This document shows positions 26,634 through 36,163 of a stretch of 64,000 bases of DNA, piece after piece. The first letter of the stretch is position 1. Every line of letters begins with the position of its first letter. The translations under genes and the position numbers were made by a program. Origin of the DNA: Shewanella kaireitica (GTDB taxonomy: Bacteria > Pseudomonadota > Gammaproteobacteria > Enterobacterales > Shewanellaceae); the NCBI RefSeq assembly GCF_023284045.1, contig NZ_JAKIKQ010000014.1, positions 62,001 to 126,000 on the forward strand, in the 5' to 3' direction. A model generated the notes under the pieces. It had not been told where the DNA came from. It was given only the letters and a program-made list of their open reading frames with translations, and did no database searches.

Positions 26634-29462
26634 TTACATGCTGTAGCTAAATCCTAAGTAATATTGACGACCGAAAGTTTGAATGGTTCCAGTTTGTTGT
26701 GGCTGACCAAAGTAAGTTTTGTTTGGTTCATCAGTGAGGTTGTTCACTTGGAATAGTAGCTTTAAGCCGTTTTCCATCGCGTACGATGCTTGGTAATCAA
26801 ATATTGTTTCTGCATCAAAGAAAGCGAGTTGAGATTCAACTGCAACTTGCTCTGAAACATATTCACTTCTGTAGCGCATGCTCACACGAGTATCAAAACC
26901 TTCCAATGTGTAGAACAGTGTAGTGTTAGCAACATGTTCTGATAAACCAGGAAGAGGGATAGCGAGTGATTGGCCACTTAGGTCAGTTTCAAACTCTACT
27001 TCACTGTCTGAGTATGAGTAACTCCCTGTGAAACCTAAGCCTGCAAATGCGCCAGGTAAAAAGTCAAAGATTTGCGTATAAGCAAGTTCAACACCGCGGA
27101 TGTAGCCGCCATTGTCGTTGTTTATTGCAGTTTGATATTGACCTTCATCCTTAACCACCGGGAATTCAACGCCATTATCGACAATAGTATCTGGAACAAT
27201 AAAACCAGCTTGCTCAAAATCAAATGGCTGAATGGTAAAGTTGTTGATAAACGACTTAATGTCTTTGTAGAACAAGGCTAATGCAATTGCGCCTTCGCTG
27301 TCTTCAAAGTAATGTTCGTAAGACAGATCAAATTGGTCTGCATAAAACGGGTCAAGTAGCGGACTCGTATTACCCCATGCGTTGTACTTTTTGTATCCCG
27401 GTGTCGCTGAGTCATCGTACCAAGAGCCCATACCCGACTTTAACTTATCGATAGGTGGGCGAGCCATAACTGAAGCTGCGGCAAAACGAATTTGGTCATT
27501 ATCAGTAAGGTGAAAGTTCAAGTTCATTGAGGGCAGGTAATCGGTATAGGTTTTACCGACTTCGTTGCGAACATAATCGGTGCTAATGACACCTTTTTCA
27601 TCGGCGATCTCTTCACCTAAACCAAAACCAACTTGTTGTAAGCCTTTGCTCGATTGGTCAGTATTGACGACACGTACACCGATATTACCGGTAACGGGTA
27701 AGCTGCCGATCTCCATGTTTAGGTTTACCTGCACATAACCGGCTAGTACGTCTTCATTAACTGAACCACTTTGGATCATTGTCCAATTATTATCCCAATT
27801 TGCTGTTGGAGTAAATGGATCTTGCCCGGTAGCTGCAAGTTGTTGGTTAACTAAATCAACCGCTTTATTAAAATCAATTTTAAGAAAACTTGGGTAGTTT
27901 GAAAGATCACCACCGAAGTTAACTACGTCGGTCATATCATCGGTTAGGTGAAGAACGGGCTGATTGCCTGGGTTGTCACCAAATTCGAAGCCGTATCCCG
28001 CTTGTGAGCGCTGGGCGTTAAATTCTCGCTGTGAATATCGGACGCCAAAATCAACAGAAGAGATAAAGTCGTTATCTAATACATAGTTAAAATCGAGTTT
28101 ATAAGCGATAAGATCGTTTTGTTGATCGTAAGGCCACATACCCACTTCTCTAAGTCCTAGAGTGGCTGTATCGGTATAACTCTTGTCGAAGCTGACATCT
28201 GCTGGATTAAGACCGTTTAATTGGTAATCGATCGACTCTGACGCACGAATTTGATTATCTATATCGTCATAAATGACTGCTCTAGTGCCACCATTAACGA
28301 ACTCACCATCAGCTTTTGAGTAACTTATATCTGCTGCAACGGTAAGTGCATCGCCATTATTCCAGGTGACGTTAAACGCACCTGAGGTAAGGCTAGAGTA
28401 TTTTGAATCGTTATCATTGACAACAAACACGGCAAAGTTGTCTGTTCCATCAGTGGATACTGTACCGCCAGTCATTGAACCGTTTTGGACTGTAGCGTTC
28501 CTGATCTCGCCATTTTTAAGCGATTTTACGCGAAAACCGCGGGCAAAGTTTTCTGAATCAAATTTGGAGTGGAATACATCGCCTTTGATGCTCCAGTTAT
28601 CATTGGGTTGCCAATGGATTGCACCCATATAGCCATCGCGGGTATCTTCGCCGCCTTTTTGTTGCATCTCAAAACCTTCGCTGATTGATTCTGCTTCACC
28701 GTCACCATTAACGTCGCGTGAATCATCATTAAACCTAAGGCCAATGAATTGGCTAGCTACATAAGGTTGGTAGAGGTGAGCGTAACCAACAGCCACGCCT
28801 AAAGTGTCTTCTAAATATTTACCTTGGTATGAAAAGCTTAAGCGGTTACCGAATTCTTCTGCATCGGCTATATCTGCAGCTTGGTCATTGAAACTACCGC
28901 GCATGTTAACGACAAAAGAGTGTTCTTTTTCATTTTGTAACGGGTCAGCTGTTTTAAGCTCTACAGTACCGGCAACTCCACCTTCAATAAGTGATGCCTT
29001 TTGTGATTTGTAGACTTGGGCTTGAGTGATCAATTCGGAAGGGTATTGGTCAAACTCTACTGCGCGTTTACCGCCGGTAGTTACCTGTTCACGGCCGTTT
29101 AACGTTGCGAAAACGAAATCTCCGTCTAAGCCGCGAATGTTCAAACCACTGGCTTGGCCTCCCGTTCTGACTGCAGTGACACCTGGTAGGCGAGTTAGCG
29201 CATCTGCGATAGATTGATCAGGCAAAGCACCTAAGTCATCCGCAGAGATGCTTTCGGAGACGGTATCTGCAAAGCGTTTTACATTAAGCGACTTAATGAC
29301 ACTGGTTCGAAATCCCTTAACTTCAATAACTTCTATTTGCTCTTCTTGCGCTTTTTCGTCTTTTTCTGCTTTGGATTCTTCAGCAGCATAACTGCTCATA
29401 CTCGCGCCAGCAGCGACTAATGCTAAGGTCAGCACGCTAGGTTTAAATTGCAACATCTTCAT
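26634..29462 (-). CDS. TonB-dependent receptor, probable maltodextrin uptake
   Basis: 942-residue outer-membrane receptor with a signal peptide (about 1-26, ending SYAAEES). The TonB box region is IEVIEVKGFR, and the plug runs from about 50 to 170 (LPDQSIADALTRLPGVTAVR, LNIRGLDGDFVFATLNGRE). The 22-strand barrel ends YYLGFSYSM, with methionine rather than the usual terminal aromatic residue. It is the first gene of an operon with two GH13 enzymes and has a LacI-type palindrome about 170 bases upstream. The context points to active import of maltodextrins, as for Caulobacter MalA. TonB is not encoded nearby. Confidence 0.92.
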   Translation of the reverse strand: MKMLQFKPSVLTLALVAAGASMSSYAAEESKAEKDEKAQEEQIEVIEVKGFRTSVIKSLNVKRFADTVSESISADDLGALPDQSIADALTRLPGVTAVRTGGQASGLNIRGLDGDFVFATLNGREQVTTGGKRAVEFDQYPSELITQAQVYKSQKASLIEGGVAGTVELKTADPLQNEKEHSFVVNMRGSFNDQAADIADAEEFGNRLSFSYQGKYLEDTLGVAVGYAHLYQPYVASQFIGLRFNDDSRDVNGDGEAESISEGFEMQQKGGEDTRDGYMGAIHWQPNDNWSIKGDVFHSKFDSENFARGFRVKSLKNGEIRNATVQNGSMTGGTVSTDGTDNFAVFVVNDNDSKYSSLTSGAFNVTWNNGDALTVAADISYSKADGEFVNGGTRAVIYDDIDNQIRASESIDYQLNGLNPADVSFDKSYTDTATLGLREVGMWPYDQQNDLIAYKLDFNYVLDNDFISSVDFGVRYSQREFNAQRSQAGYGFEFGDNPGNQPVLHLTDDMTDVVNFGGDLSNYPSFLKIDFNKAVDLVNQQLAATGQDPFTPTANWDNNWTMIQSGSVNEDVLAGYVQVNLNMEIGSLPVTGNIGVRVVNTDQSSKGLQQVGFGLGEEIADEKGVISTDYVRNEVGKTYTDYLPSMNLNFHLTDNDQIRFAAASVMARPPIDKLKSGMGSWYDDSATPGYKKYNAWGNTSPLLDPFYADQFDLSYEHYFEDSEGAIALALFYKDIKSFINNFTIQPFDFEQAGFIVPDTIVDNGVEFPVVKDEGQYQTAINNDNGGYIRGVELAYTQIFDFLPGAFAGLGFTGSYSYSDSEVEFETDLSGQSLAIPLPGLSEHVANTTLFYTLEGFDTRVSMRYRSEYVSEQVAVESQLAFFDAETIFDYQASYAMENGLKLLFQVNNLTDEPNKTYFGQPQQTGTIQTFGRQYYLGFSYSM

Positions 29463-29628
29463 CCCCTTTAACTAGACTGTCGGCTAGTTACTTTTTTAAT
29501 TATCACTGACGTTGTAACGAAATTGGGTACAGAAGCGCACGTGTTACAACATATTCGCAGCGTTTATAAGTATATTGTTGCGCAACGGTGAAGATATTAC
29601 TCCCGAGATTCTGACCATAACAATGTTA

Positions 29629-29642
29629 TGCATACGTATTCA
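29629..29642. promoter_or_regulatory. LacI-type operator upstream of the TonB receptor
   Basis: TGCATACGTATTCA, a 14-bp palindrome with one mismatched pair and core ATACGTAT at 29632-29639. It is about 170 bases from the receptor start codon. Confidence 0.75.
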
Positions 29643-29777
29643 ATCATTTCACCTTCTAAAAATGACTCTAGCAGAGTGATTTGTTAATCCATTTGTAGAT
29701 AGCTAATTGGGATTTTTGTTGTTGTTTATAAAGGATTTTATCAAATTGTAATGTTTCACTGTTGTTAACGGTTTTAA

Positions 29778-29791
29778 TGCATACGTATGCA
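29778..29791. promoter_or_regulatory. LacI-type operator upstream of the GH13 alpha-glucosidase
   Basis: TGCATACGTATGCA, a perfect 14-bp palindrome and the best copy of the four. It is 140 bases before the alpha-glucosidase start codon. Confidence 0.8.
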
Positions 29792-29930
29792 GAGATATTG
29801 AACCTTATTTCGCAAATCACGTATGCTGCCAACATTCTAACAACAAAAGCGATCAATCTTTAGGTTGCAACATTGTTTTAACTAGCGGTCGTACTTGTTA
29901 GTTCTAAATATTGAGTGTTAAGGGGCAAGA

Positions 29931-31559
29931 ATGGATCTACTCACATGGTGGCGTGGCGCTGTCATCTATCAAATTTATCCTCGTAGTATGTTGGATACAA
30001 ATGGTGATGGAATTGGGGATCTACAAGGGATTATTGAAAAGCTGGATTACATTGCCAGCCTAAATGTTGATGCCATCTGGATTTCACCGTTTTTTACTTC
30101 GCCAATGAAAGATTTTGGTTATGACATTAGTGATTATCGAGATATTGATCCTATGTTCGGTAACATGGCCGACTTCGATCTGCTCATTGCCAAAGCACAC
30201 GCTCTCAACCTTAAAGTCGTCATTGACCAGGTGCTTAGCCATACCTCTGATCACCATCAATGGTTTATCGAGAGCAGACAAGATAGATCGAACCCTAAGC
30301 ATGATTGGTATGTTTGGGCGGAACCACAAGAAGATGGCACAGCGCCTAATAATTGGCTAGCTATTTTCGGTGGCTGTGCATGGGAATGGGAACCAAGACG
30401 GCAGCAATATTACTTGCATAACTTTTTAACCAGCCAACCCGATCTTAATTTTCACAATCCGCAAGTGCGCTCAGCCGTATTAGCCAATGTGCAATTTTGG
30501 TTAGATAAGGGCGTTGATGGCTTTAGGCTCGATGCGATTACATTCTGCTTTCATGATGATCTTCTACGTGATAACCCGGCAAAACCCAAAGACAAACGTC
30601 AGGGGCGCGGTTTTAGTGAAGATAACCCTTATGCTTATCAGTATCACTATTTCAACAATACTCGCCCTGAAACTGTTAGTTTTATAGAAGAGTTGCGGGC
30701 TCTGATTAACCATTATCCCGGTGCGGTAACCTTAGGTGAAGTCTCTTCAGAAGACTCCTTAGCCACAATGGCTGAATACACCCAAGGTAATGACCGATTA
30801 CATATGGCTTATAGTTTTGAGCTGTTAACCAATGACTACAGTGCAAGTTACATTCGGGAGACCGTTGAAGCGCTAGAAGGCCGGATTGGGGATGGCTGGC
30901 CATGTTGGGCTATTGGTAACCATGATGTACAGCGGGTGGCATCACGTTGGGGTCAAGGGCGAGCTTCTATCGATATGATAAAGATGCTCAATGCCTTGTT
31001 ATGTTCGCTTAGAGGCAGCGTTTGTAGTTATCAAGGTGAAGAACTTGGGTTAACTGAAGCCCAAATAGAGTTTGAGCAACTACAAGATCCATTCGGTATT
31101 GCATTTTGGCCAATGTTCAAAGGTCGAGATGGCTGTCGCACCCCGATGCCTTGGTCTAATCAAATGCTTAACGCTGGCTTTAGTGATGGCGTGCCTTGGT
31201 TACCTGTTGCCAAAGAGCACTATTCATTGGCGGTTGAAAGCCAAGAGCTGAAAAAGGACTCTATTTTAAACTGTTATAGGGCCTTTCTTGCGTGGCGAAA
31301 ACAGCATCCGGTGCTCATTGATGGCAACATTCGCTTTATTGATACTCCGGAACCAACACTGTGTTTTATTCGTAGCGATAACAGTATCAGCTATTTAGTC
31401 TGTTTTAATTTGGGAAAAGAACAGCTGTCAGTGCCGCTACCCAATGTAGAAGTGGAACATGAGTTTAACGACCATGGTTTGGTCAAGGGTAACATCAAGA
31501 ACGGAGTATTAACTTTGCCACCCTACGGCAGTTTTTACGCCAAACTTAGTCATAAATAG
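29931..31559 (+). CDS. GH13 alpha-glucosidase (oligo-1,6-glucosidase type), cytoplasmic
   Basis: 542 residues without a signal peptide. It begins WWRGAVIYQIYPRS, a hallmark of the GH13 oligo-1,6-glucosidase/alpha-glucosidase subfamilies. The conserved regions are I VVIDQVLSHTSDHH, II GFRLDAITF (nucleophile Asp), III VTLGEVSS (Glu) and IV AIGNHDVQR. It hydrolyses maltose and short maltodextrins to glucose after import. The Shine-Dalgarno AAGGGG precedes the ATG. It is co-directional with the sugar transporter 52 bases downstream and driven from the operator-bearing divergent region. Confidence 0.94.
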   Translation: MDLLTWWRGAVIYQIYPRSMLDTNGDGIGDLQGIIEKLDYIASLNVDAIWISPFFTSPMKDFGYDISDYRDIDPMFGNMADFDLLIAKAHALNLKVVIDQVLSHTSDHHQWFIESRQDRSNPKHDWYVWAEPQEDGTAPNNWLAIFGGCAWEWEPRRQQYYLHNFLTSQPDLNFHNPQVRSAVLANVQFWLDKGVDGFRLDAITFCFHDDLLRDNPAKPKDKRQGRGFSEDNPYAYQYHYFNNTRPETVSFIEELRALINHYPGAVTLGEVSSEDSLATMAEYTQGNDRLHMAYSFELLTNDYSASYIRETVEALEGRIGDGWPCWAIGNHDVQRVASRWGQGRASIDMIKMLNALLCSLRGSVCSYQGEELGLTEAQIEFEQLQDPFGIAFWPMFKGRDGCRTPMPWSNQMLNAGFSDGVPWLPVAKEHYSLAVESQELKKDSILNCYRAFLAWRKQHPVLIDGNIRFIDTPEPTLCFIRSDNSISYLVCFNLGKEQLSVPLPNVEVEHEFNDHGLVKGNIKNGVLTLPPYGSFYAKLSHK

Positions 31560-31611
31560 TCGTTAAATGACATCAATTCGAGAAGATTGACCTGATAAGA
31601 GAGAAAATAAT

Positions 31612-32877
31612 ATGGCTTCATCTTTTAGTTCTAATACAGCGACTGCAGCAGCGGCTGATAACGGCAATTATCGCTTTGCTTTGGTTTCACTTACTTCACT
31701 GTTTTTCATGTGGGGTTTTATCACATGCTTAAATGATATCTTGATCCCCCACTTAAAAGCAGTTTTTTCGCTTAGCTACACTGAAGCAATGCTCATCCAG
31801 TTTTGCTTTTTTGGTGCCTATTTTTTAGTGTCAGTACCAGCAGGTAAGCTGGTTAAGACCATGGGCTATCAGCGTGGGATTATCACCGGGCTTGTTATTG
31901 CAAGTATAGGATGTGCATTGTTTTATCCTGCTGCGGCGCTGGCGATTTACCCGCTATTTCTTGGCGCACTGTTTGTGCTTGCTTCGGGGATCACTATTCT
32001 ACAGGTTGCGGCTAACCCCTATGTAAATGCATTAGGTAGTGTTGAAACGGCTTCAAGTCGTCTAAATCTAACTCAAGCATTTAATGCATTAGGTACAACC
32101 GTTGCACCTTATTTTGGTGCAATCTTAATACTATCTGTTGCGGTAGAGGCTCAATCAGGGCTTTCGCAAATGCAAGCGGAAGCAGAAGTTGTCAAATTGC
32201 CGTATCTACTATTGTCAGCAATGTTAGCCAGTTTAGCGATTATATTCTCAAGGCTAAAACTACCAGTCATTACAGCTCATTCCGAGCCGACTGTTGAAGG
32301 TGTCGCTGATAAAAACGGTAAAACCAGTGCAAGTCAGTATAAGCACTTGGTGCTTGGTGCTGTTGGGATCTTCGTCTATGTCGGTGCAGAGGTTTCGATA
32401 GGTAGCTTTTTAGTTAACTTTTTAGGTGAAGAGCATATTGTCGGTATGAAAGAAGCTGACGCTGCAAAATATATCGCTTACTACTGGGGCGGGGCGATGG
32501 TAGGACGTTTTATTGGCTCCGCGGTGATGCAAAAAATTCCTGCAGGAACGGTATTGGCTTTTAATGCATTTATGGCTGCTAGCCTAGTTGTTGTTGCGAT
32601 GAATACTTCAGGTGAAGTTGCAATGTGGTCAATACTCGCGGTCGGACTGTTTAACTCCATCATGTTTCCAACTATCTTTAGTTTGGCGCTACGTGATTTA
32701 GGCCCACATACCTCTCAAGGAAGTGGATTCTTATGCTTAGCGATAGTGGGCGGTGCAATTATTCCGTTACTACAAGGTGTGATGGCCGATAGTATGGGGA
32801 TCCAACCTGCATTTATCCTACCCGTTATCTGCTATGGGTTTATTCTATATTATGGCGCTAAAGGTTCTAAACTGTAG
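31612..32877 (+). CDS. FucP/GluP-family sugar MFS transporter, probable glucose permease
   Basis: 421 residues with about 12 membrane segments. FFMWGFITCLNDILIPHLK at the N-terminus and VAANPYVNALG in the middle are diagnostic of the FucP/GluP proton-sugar symporters. The glucose/galactose branch is favoured over fucose because the gene sits with starch-degrading enzymes that release glucose in the periplasm. It is the second gene of the alpha-glucosidase operon and ends at a terminator. Import of free glucose by this route would bypass the PTS. Confidence 0.88.
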   Translation: MASSFSSNTATAAAADNGNYRFALVSLTSLFFMWGFITCLNDILIPHLKAVFSLSYTEAMLIQFCFFGAYFLVSVPAGKLVKTMGYQRGIITGLVIASIGCALFYPAAALAIYPLFLGALFVLASGITILQVAANPYVNALGSVETASSRLNLTQAFNALGTTVAPYFGAILILSVAVEAQSGLSQMQAEAEVVKLPYLLLSAMLASLAIIFSRLKLPVITAHSEPTVEGVADKNGKTSASQYKHLVLGAVGIFVYVGAEVSIGSFLVNFLGEEHIVGMKEADAAKYIAYYWGGAMVGRFIGSAVMQKIPAGTVLAFNAFMAASLVVVAMNTSGEVAMWSILAVGLFNSIMFPTIFSLALRDLGPHTSQGSGFLCLAIVGGAIIPLLQGVMADSMGIQPAFILPVICYGFILYYGAKGSKL

Positions 32878-32917
32878 GATTTTAGATTAGCTATAGCAGC
32901 ACTTGTAATTACTTATG

Positions 32918-32944
32918 AAAAGCGACTTGTTTCAAGTCGCTTTT
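32918..32944 (+). terminator. Intrinsic terminator after the sugar transporter
   Basis: 12-bp stem AAAAGCGACTTG/CAAGTCGCTTTT with a TTT loop, running into a T-run. Confidence 0.9.
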
Positions 32945-33029
32945 TTATTGCGACTTTTCACGAGTAAGCTTGCGTATTTAGCACTTTACTCCTATGATCG
33001 CTGCGTTTTCTTTCTATGGTAACTTTTTA

Positions 33030-34247
33030 ATGTTGAATTCGTCTTTATCCCCTAGCTCTACAGAACTTGTGATTAGTATTCTTGACCTTGTCTTAAAAGA
33101 GGGCAAACCACTGGATCGAGCTTATTCGCAGCACTTTTCGGGGCTGCAACTAGAACCTTCTGAGCAGGGGCGGATCACTCTAGTAACGGGTGATATCTTA
33201 AGACGTTTAAACCTTTACTGCTTTTTGTCTGACGTAAAGCCAGAGGAGATGGCGAGAATGGGGTCGCGTTTATTAAACGTATGGCATATATTTCACCAAT
33301 TACCGTTACCAAAAATGAAATATGCTCTACAAGTCGATGAGCAAGAACTGGCGACACGTATTAAAACTGCAAAGCAGCAACCTGTATTGTGGGATGGCTG
33401 TCCTGACTGGCTAAACGAGATGGGACAGGCACAAATGGGCGACCGTTGGCCTGCAGAGAGAGCTGCACTTAACAAGCCTGCTAAACGTTTTTTACGTGTT
33501 AATACTCTCAAATGTACCCGTGATGAATTAGCGAAAAAATTGCGTAATGAACGGGTGCAAACGATAGAAGTTGAAGGCGTTGACACTGCTTTAGAGGTGG
33601 TTTCTGATTCAGCACTGTTTAGAACTGAGTGTTTTAAGAAAGGTTGGTTTGAGCAGCAAGATGCTGGCTCGCAGCTTATAGCCAAAGCGCTTGATGCAAA
33701 GCCAGGTATGCGTGTTGTTGATGCTTGTGCCGGAGCGGGCGGTAAAACACTGTCTATCTCTGCCCAAATGGAGGGCAAAGGCCGTTTGCTCGCGATGGAC
33801 GTAGAACAATGGAAGCTCGATAATCTTAAACAGCGTGCTCGACGAGCTGCCGCTCATAATGTTGAGACACGCATTATTGCTAGCAGCAAAACGATTAAGC
33901 GTCTTAAGCTATCAGCCGATCGAGTTTTACTTGATGTACCGTGTTCAGGCCTTGGTGTACTTAAACGTAACCCTGATGCGAAATGGCGTGATACTCCTGA
34001 GCGGTTACCCGTTCTCGTTGAACTGCAAAAGCACATTTTGCAAAGTTATAGCAGAATGGTCAAAGTCGGTGGAATTTTAATTTATGCTACTTGCTCAATT
34101 ATGCCTGAAGAGAATCGCGATCAAGTCGAAGCATTTCTAGCTGAGAATAAGCATTTTCGATTTATAGAAGATGAGAACATCAGTCCAGCTGAAACGGGCT
34201 TTGATGGTTTTTACTACGCTAAACTAGAACGTATCGCTGAAGCGTAA
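33030..34247 (+). CDS. RsmB/NOP-family RNA (cytosine-5) methyltransferase
   Basis: About 405 residues. The SAM-dependent methyltransferase domain has motif I VVDACAGAGGKTLSISAQM, motif IV VLLDVPCSGLGVLKRNPD with its catalytic cysteine, and motif VI LIYATCSIMPEENRDQV with the second catalytic cysteine. It methylates cytosines in rRNA or tRNA; the exact target is unknown, and it is probably a paralogue of RsmB/RsmF rather than RsmB itself because the N-terminal NusB-like part is short. The start chosen is ATG 33030 (MLNSSLS). An in-frame ATG at 32994 adds 12 hydrophobic residues. Neither has a good Shine-Dalgarno. Confidence 0.87.
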   Translation: MLNSSLSPSSTELVISILDLVLKEGKPLDRAYSQHFSGLQLEPSEQGRITLVTGDILRRLNLYCFLSDVKPEEMARMGSRLLNVWHIFHQLPLPKMKYALQVDEQELATRIKTAKQQPVLWDGCPDWLNEMGQAQMGDRWPAERAALNKPAKRFLRVNTLKCTRDELAKKLRNERVQTIEVEGVDTALEVVSDSALFRTECFKKGWFEQQDAGSQLIAKALDAKPGMRVVDACAGAGGKTLSISAQMEGKGRLLAMDVEQWKLDNLKQRARRAAAHNVETRIIASSKTIKRLKLSADRVLLDVPCSGLGVLKRNPDAKWRDTPERLPVLVELQKHILQSYSRMVKVGGILIYATCSIMPEENRDQVEAFLAENKHFRFIEDENISPAETGFDGFYYAKLERIAEA

Positions 34248-34269
34248 TAATGCTACTGGCCAATATCTA

Positions 34270-34296
34270 AAAAAGAGCGCTTGATGCGCTCTTTTT
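34270..34296. terminator. Intrinsic terminator after the RNA methyltransferase
   Basis: 11-bp stem AAAAAGAGCGC/GCGCTCTTTTT with a 5-base loop and A/T-runs on both sides, between the convergent methyltransferase and yjbQ genes. Confidence 0.9.
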
Positions 34297-34375
34297 GTTA
34301 GCTAAAATTCGATGACTTAGGGTGTTACACCTAAACACTATATCCGATTAAATAGCGGTTCCCATTGGGATAAAG

Positions 34376-34795
34376 TTATTCACCTTGTAAGGTGACGATG
34401 ACCTTTCTTGACCCGCCATAATCTCTATGCTCACCTAAATATATTCCTTGCCAAGTACCCAAATTAAATCGGCCATTGGTAATCGGCAGCGTTAAACTGA
34501 CGCCAAGTAGACTTGATTTGAGATGTGCCGGCATATCATCATCTCCCTCATAGGTATGGGTATAGTAAGCCGCACGTTCAGGCGCTAATCGATTGATAAA
34601 GGACTCAAAGTCAACCCGAACACTTGGATCTGCATTTTCATTGAGTGACAGAGATGCCGAGGTGTGTTGCAATAAAATGTGAGCAATACCAACAGTCATA
34701 TTTGCTAATGAAGGTAAGCCACGCTCAATCTCGTCTGTGACTAAGTGGAAGCCTCTTCTTCGAGCAGATAAATTGATACTTGTTTGTAGCCACAT
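34376..34795 (-). CDS. yjbQ: YjbQ/UPF0047 family protein
   Basis: 139 residues, full length for the family. It shows the conserved GIAHILLQHTSASLSLNENAD and the C-terminal GTWQGIYLGEHRD. YjbQ proteins form trimers with a metal site and have weak thiamine-phosphate synthase activity; the physiological role is unsettled. It is monocistronic and convergent with the RNA methyltransferase gene. Confidence 0.9.
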   Translation of the reverse strand: MWLQTSINLSARRRGFHLVTDEIERGLPSLANMTVGIAHILLQHTSASLSLNENADPSVRVDFESFINRLAPERAAYYTHTYEGDDDMPAHLKSSLLGVSLTLPITNGRFNLGTWQGIYLGEHRDYGGSRKVIVTLQGE

Positions 34796-34861
34796 AGTCA
34801 GATTCTTTTTAGTAAAACCTTACTATAAACTAACGGGACTAAAGGGATAAAGTAATATTAA

Positions 34862-36163
34862 TTATTTTCTACATTCTTGATGTTGGATAGATATGCTCGC
34901 TATGACGGCAAAGGATAGCATAATGAAATACAAGGGTTGGGCATGGTAGTAGGTTCCTGATAGAGTGCCGTGGATAGTCATTGCTACTATGACCACGAAG
35001 GCTAGTGATACTGCTTCTTCATGCTCTGATTTCACTTTATTAACCAGTAATAAAATTGCTTTATAAATCGAGGAGATGAGTATTGCAGAGAAGCAGAGTA
35101 ATCCGATAAAACCAGCTTCTAAGAAAACCTGTAAAAAAAGGTTATGAGGTTGAACTCCTGCCGTTTTTGTAGGCATAAAGCGGTAAGCGTCTGGACCGTG
35201 TCCAAGCCAAAAACTTTCTAATCCATATCGAAAACAATGAGTCCACATTTCAAGCCTATTGCTTGATAGTTGGTTAACATCGCTAAATTCTTCTATTGAC
35301 TCTTTTACTCTGAGTATTCCATTCCAAGGGTATATTGAGACCGATGTGGAAATAAAAATAGCTATTATTATCGATATGACAATATAAATTAAATACTTTT
35401 TTAAAAATGAATAATCTTTTAATAAGAAATAGGAGTATATCGCAATAGTAAATGTGTAAGATAATAGCGCCGCTCGCCCGCCAAGCCAGAATAGCAAGGA
35501 GAGGTTAAGTGTTAATATAACCATCCACATAGCTAAGCTTAAATTTTTTGTATTGAAATTGCGCAGTATTTTCACTGTGGAAATAACTGAACCCATCGTA
35601 GCTATATACCCGAGGTGCCTTATATTTGTCGCAAACGGTATGTTTGTTGCGGTGTAATCTATCTGTGGATTTGAATATATAAAGTAGATAGATAATATGC
35701 AACTGATAATAATTGTGACCGTGACTGGCACAACGGAAAAGAAGTTGGTGTTAACTCTGATTGTTTTATAGAAATATTGTATTAAAGTGTATAAGAAACA
35801 GAGGTGGGTCGTATAAAATAACATTTTCAAACTCATTGCTAACCTATGGGTTTCAGAGTTAACATCAATGATGTTTGTCATATAGGATAATACATAGGTA
35901 CAATATAATAAAATTGCTAACGTAGTTATGAAAAGACTATTTTTACCGTTTACTATTGAAATTGATTCTTTACTTTTAAAGTCTGAAAATAAATAAATAA
36001 TAATGAAAGCGATTTGGTAGCCGGCTGTATATATGCCGGTCTTGAAAGCGGAAAAGTCACCTATCAGCAGTACGGAAACAGAAAATAGCAATAAAGATAT
36101 GTAGAGTAGTTGGTCACGATAAATGTAAGCCTTAGAGATTGGAGAACTGATTTCATTATCCAT
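34862..36163 (-). CDS. O-antigen ligase/polymerase-like membrane protein (Wzy_C family)
   Basis: 433 residues with about 11-12 membrane segments. The large periplasmic loop carries the Wzy_C pattern: RLEMWTHCFRYGLESFWLGHGPD and QPHNLFLQVFLEAGFIGLL. Such proteins join or polymerise surface glycans in the periplasm (WaaL, Wzy) or glycosylate pilins (PglL). The gene is AT-rich relative to its flanks and overlaps the upstream transferase gene by eight bases. The adjacent pilus locus makes a pilin glycosyltransferase conceivable, but no motif settles this. Confidence 0.8.
   Translation of the reverse strand: MDNEISSPISKAYIYRDQLLYISLLLFSVSVLLIGDFSAFKTGIYTAGYQIAFIIIYLFSDFKSKESISIVNGKNSLFITTLAILLYCTYVLSYMTNIIDVNSETHRLAMSLKMLFYTTHLCFLYTLIQYFYKTIRVNTNFFSVVPVTVTIIISCILSIYFIYSNPQIDYTATNIPFATNIRHLGYIATMGSVISTVKILRNFNTKNLSLAMWMVILTLNLSLLFWLGGRAALLSYTFTIAIYSYFLLKDYSFLKKYLIYIVISIIIAIFISTSVSIYPWNGILRVKESIEEFSDVNQLSSNRLEMWTHCFRYGLESFWLGHGPDAYRFMPTKTAGVQPHNLFLQVFLEAGFIGLLCFSAILISSIYKAILLLVNKVKSEHEEAVSLAFVVIVAMTIHGTLSGTYYHAQPLYFIMLSFAVIASISIQHQECRK

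Larger units (their letters stand above)
29463..29930. promoter_or_regulatory. Divergent control region of the maltodextrin locus
   Basis: 468 bases between the TonB receptor gene and the GH13 alpha-glucosidase gene. It is AT-rich and holds two LacI-type palindromes 149 bases apart, one nearer each gene. That spacing would allow separate repression of each promoter, or looping. No convincing CRP site was seen by eye. A 62-codon minus-strand frame inside it (29668-29856) looks accidental. Confidence 0.75.

Noticed and set aside
33293..33778. A 161-codon minus-strand open frame opposite the RNA methyltransferase.
   Set aside because: It is antisense to catalytic motifs of a conserved enzyme, with no ribosome-binding site and no recognisable family.
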